Shown here one piece after another: positions 61,930 to 64,000 of a stretch of 64,000 nucleotides of DNA (position 1 is the first letter of the stretch; every line of letters begins with the position of its first letter). Below the pieces are notes generated by a model, which saw only the letters and a list, made by a program, of their open reading frames with translations, had not been told where the DNA came from and searched no databases. The position numbers and the translations under genes were made by a program. Source of the stretch: Flaccisagitta enflata (Eukaryota > Chaetognatha > Sagittoidea > Aphragmophora); the NCBI GenBank assembly GCA_965153355.1, contig OZ231126.1, positions 51,336,001 through 51,400,000 on the forward strand, given 5' to 3'.

Positions 61930-64000
61930 AAAAAAAAAATTTAGTAAGGAGTTAAATGGACTTAAATGGACTTAAATGGAGGCCAAGTATTTAAATTCAT
62001 AGTTGGGTATACTTCAAGATGTGAGAGACTAATAACAAAATCATAGTGATGGGGCTATTGAAGGTACCTAAAAAGAAGGCTCAAAGGCCACTAAAGCAAA
62101 AACTTAATAGTTTTTTTTCATTGTGGCTACAAAAATGATTGGAATGCCTTCAAATTTGAATTGCAAGTTCCTAATAAATGCAACTACCATCATGCAAAAA
62201 ATTGTTGCCCTCCTTAAATGACTTCATAGGAAAATTTGGCCCCAAAAACCAAAAATCGCTCCAAAAAAATCGTGTTTTTGAGTTCATTGACCTAAAAACA
62301 ACAATTAAAGGTCAGGGTCCCCTAATTTTTTTTTTCTCTTTTGCTAATATAAGATGTTTGGAGGTTCCAAAAAAAATTTCAGGTCATATTTCCAAGAACT
62401 GACTGAGATATGACCATTTGAAGTGACGTGGTAAAATTAAAAAATGATGAAAATGACTATTTTTGGGGATTCTTAAAAAAAATTAAGTGCAAAAAGGGGT
62501 CCCAACAGTTTTATTTCATGATTGGGGACACTTAAAGATGTGAGAGACTAGGAAAACAAGAATCATAATGATGGGGCTATTGTGGGGTATCTAAAAAGGC
62601 CCAAAAAGGGCCCCTAAAGCGAAAAAAAAAAGTTTTTTCTTCATTGTGGCTACAAAAATGATTGGAATGCCTTCAAATTTGAAGTGGAAGTTCCTAATGA
62701 ATACAACTACCATCATGGAAAAAATTGTGGCTCTCCTTAAATGACTTCATAGGAAAATTTGGCTAAAAAAAAACAAAAATTGCAAAAAAAAAATCGGGTT
62801 TTTGAGTTCATTGACCTAAAAACAACATTGAAAGATCAGAATTTAATGTTTTTTTCTATTTTGCTAAATCAACATGTTTGAAAAATGCAAAAAAAATTTC
62901 AGGCAATATTTTTTAAAAATGGCCGAGATGTGACCATTTGAAGTGATGTGGTAAAACTGAAAAACGGCGAAAATAGCCATCTTTTTGGATTCTTTGAAAA
63001 TTTTAAGTAAAAAAGAGGTCCCAATAGTTTTAATTCTTATTTGGGATCACTTAAAAGATATAGGGGACTAGGAAAATAAGAGAACATGACAATGGGGCTA
63101 TTGTGGGGTATCTAAAAAGGCCCAAAAAGGGCCCCTAAAACAAAAAATATATAAATGTATAAATTTAAAGGCATTCCAATCATTTTTGTAGCTACAATGA
63201 AAAAAAAAAAGTATTTTTTGTTTTAGAGGCCCTTTTTGGGCAGCACCGGGTACCTCACTGTAGACCTATCATCATGATTCTTGTTTTCCTTGTCTCTTAC
63301 ATCTTGGAGTTTCCCTAACTATGAATTAAAACTATTGGGACCTCTTTTTTACTTAAAATTTTCAAAGAATCCAAAAAGATGGCTATTTTCGCCGTTTTTC
63401 AGTTTTACCACATCACTTCAAATGGTCACATCTCGGCCATTTTTAAAAAATATTGCCTGAAATTTTTTTTGCATTTTTCAAACATGTTGATTTAGCAAAA
63501 TAGAAAAATGAGTACCTGATATTTCAATGTGTTTTAGGTGTGAACTCAAAACCCAATATTTTGGAGCAATTTTTGTTTTCTTAGCCAAATTTCTATAAGA
63601 AGTCATTGAAGGAGAGCCACAATTTTTTCCATGATAGTAGTTGTATTTATTAGGAACTTCCATTTCAAATTTGAAGGCATTCAAATCATTTTGTAACCTA
63701 ATGAAAAAAAAATTTTTGAGCTTATGCAGGTACCCTAGAATCTCCCCATCATTATGATTCTTATTTTCCTAGTCTCTCAAATCTTTAAGTGTCCCCAATC
63801 ATGAATCAAAACTATTAGGACCCCTTTTTGCACTTAATTTTTTTTCTAAGAATCCCCAAAAATGGTCATTTTCGCCATTTTTTAATTTTACCATGTCACT
63901 TCAAGTGGTCATATCTCAGTCAGTTCTTGGAAATATGTTCTGAAATTTTTTTTGGAACCTCCAAACACTTATATTAGCAAAGAAAAAAAAATTGAAGAGC
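61930..64000. mobile_element. Large foldback repeat running off the window
   Basis: Two direct copies of a ~570-bp unit (AAATGACTTCATAGGAAAAT at about 62215 and 62735; ATTGTGGCTACAAAAATGAT at 62120 and 62643) are followed, from about 63170, by the same sequences in inverse order (ATCATTTTTGTAGCTACAAT). No gene. Confidence 0.85.

Overview
The window looks like the intron-rich, repeat-saturated nuclear genome of an invertebrate animal. There are spliced genes with GT-AG introns, very long (GA)n/(CA)n microsatellites, many palindromic non-autonomous DNA transposons, and no operons. Several families of short elements with (ACNG)n tetranucleotide tracts, a 5' arm and a 3' terminal hairpin resemble the pearl / Helentron-associated elements known from bivalve molluscs. 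A lophotrochozoan (perhaps molluscan) source is therefore my guess; the sequence does not prove it.

The main gene is a classical-type cadherin on the minus strand, from 54239 down to 916. I assembled 12 constitutive positions, one of them with two alternative exons. Every intron has GT-AG ends and every phase chains without a break. The visible protein is about 536 or 545 residues: part of one cadherin repeat, a cysteine-rich penultimate repeat, the membrane-proximal repeat, one transmembrane helix, a p120-type juxtamembrane segment and a beta-catenin-type tail ending in LADMYGGG...EPEDD. The amino-terminal repeats lie upstream and are not in the window. Two paralogous, phase-matched exons (21488-21739 and 20287-20565) encode alternative versions of the end of the last repeat plus the first half of the transmembrane helix. 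Directly after the TAG stop the same frame stays open for 251 codons, with signs of protein-level constraint.

The second gene is a dynein light-chain roadblock/LC7 protein on the plus strand (55904-61809, five exons). It has the usual ~96-residue domain plus an unusual ~134-residue low-complexity C-terminal extension. It lies head-to-head with, and possibly nested inside, the cadherin gene. A third, unrecognised plus-strand gene is indicated inside the 28-kb cadherin intron. Its clear part is two spliced exons (42526-42730 and 43134-43237) encoding a single-pass membrane protein tail. Weaker coding candidates lie upstream, including an open frame split by a 5.7-kb hAT-like insertion with an 8-bp target duplication.

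Layout: 1-1.7 kb, cadherin C-terminus; 1.7-14.1 kb, 12.4-kb intron packed with repeats, minisatellites and a 1.8-kb hAT-like element; 14.1-14.7 kb, cytoplasmic and TM exons; 14.7-20.3 kb, intron; 20.3-23.4 kb, alternative exons and EC exons; 23.4-51.5 kb, 28-kb intron with nested transposons and the putative membrane gene; 51.5-54.2 kb, EC exons around a 1.8-kb tandem-repeat element; 54.3-61.8 kb, a Tc1-like foldback element and the roadblock gene; 61.9-64 kb, a large foldback repeat running off the end.
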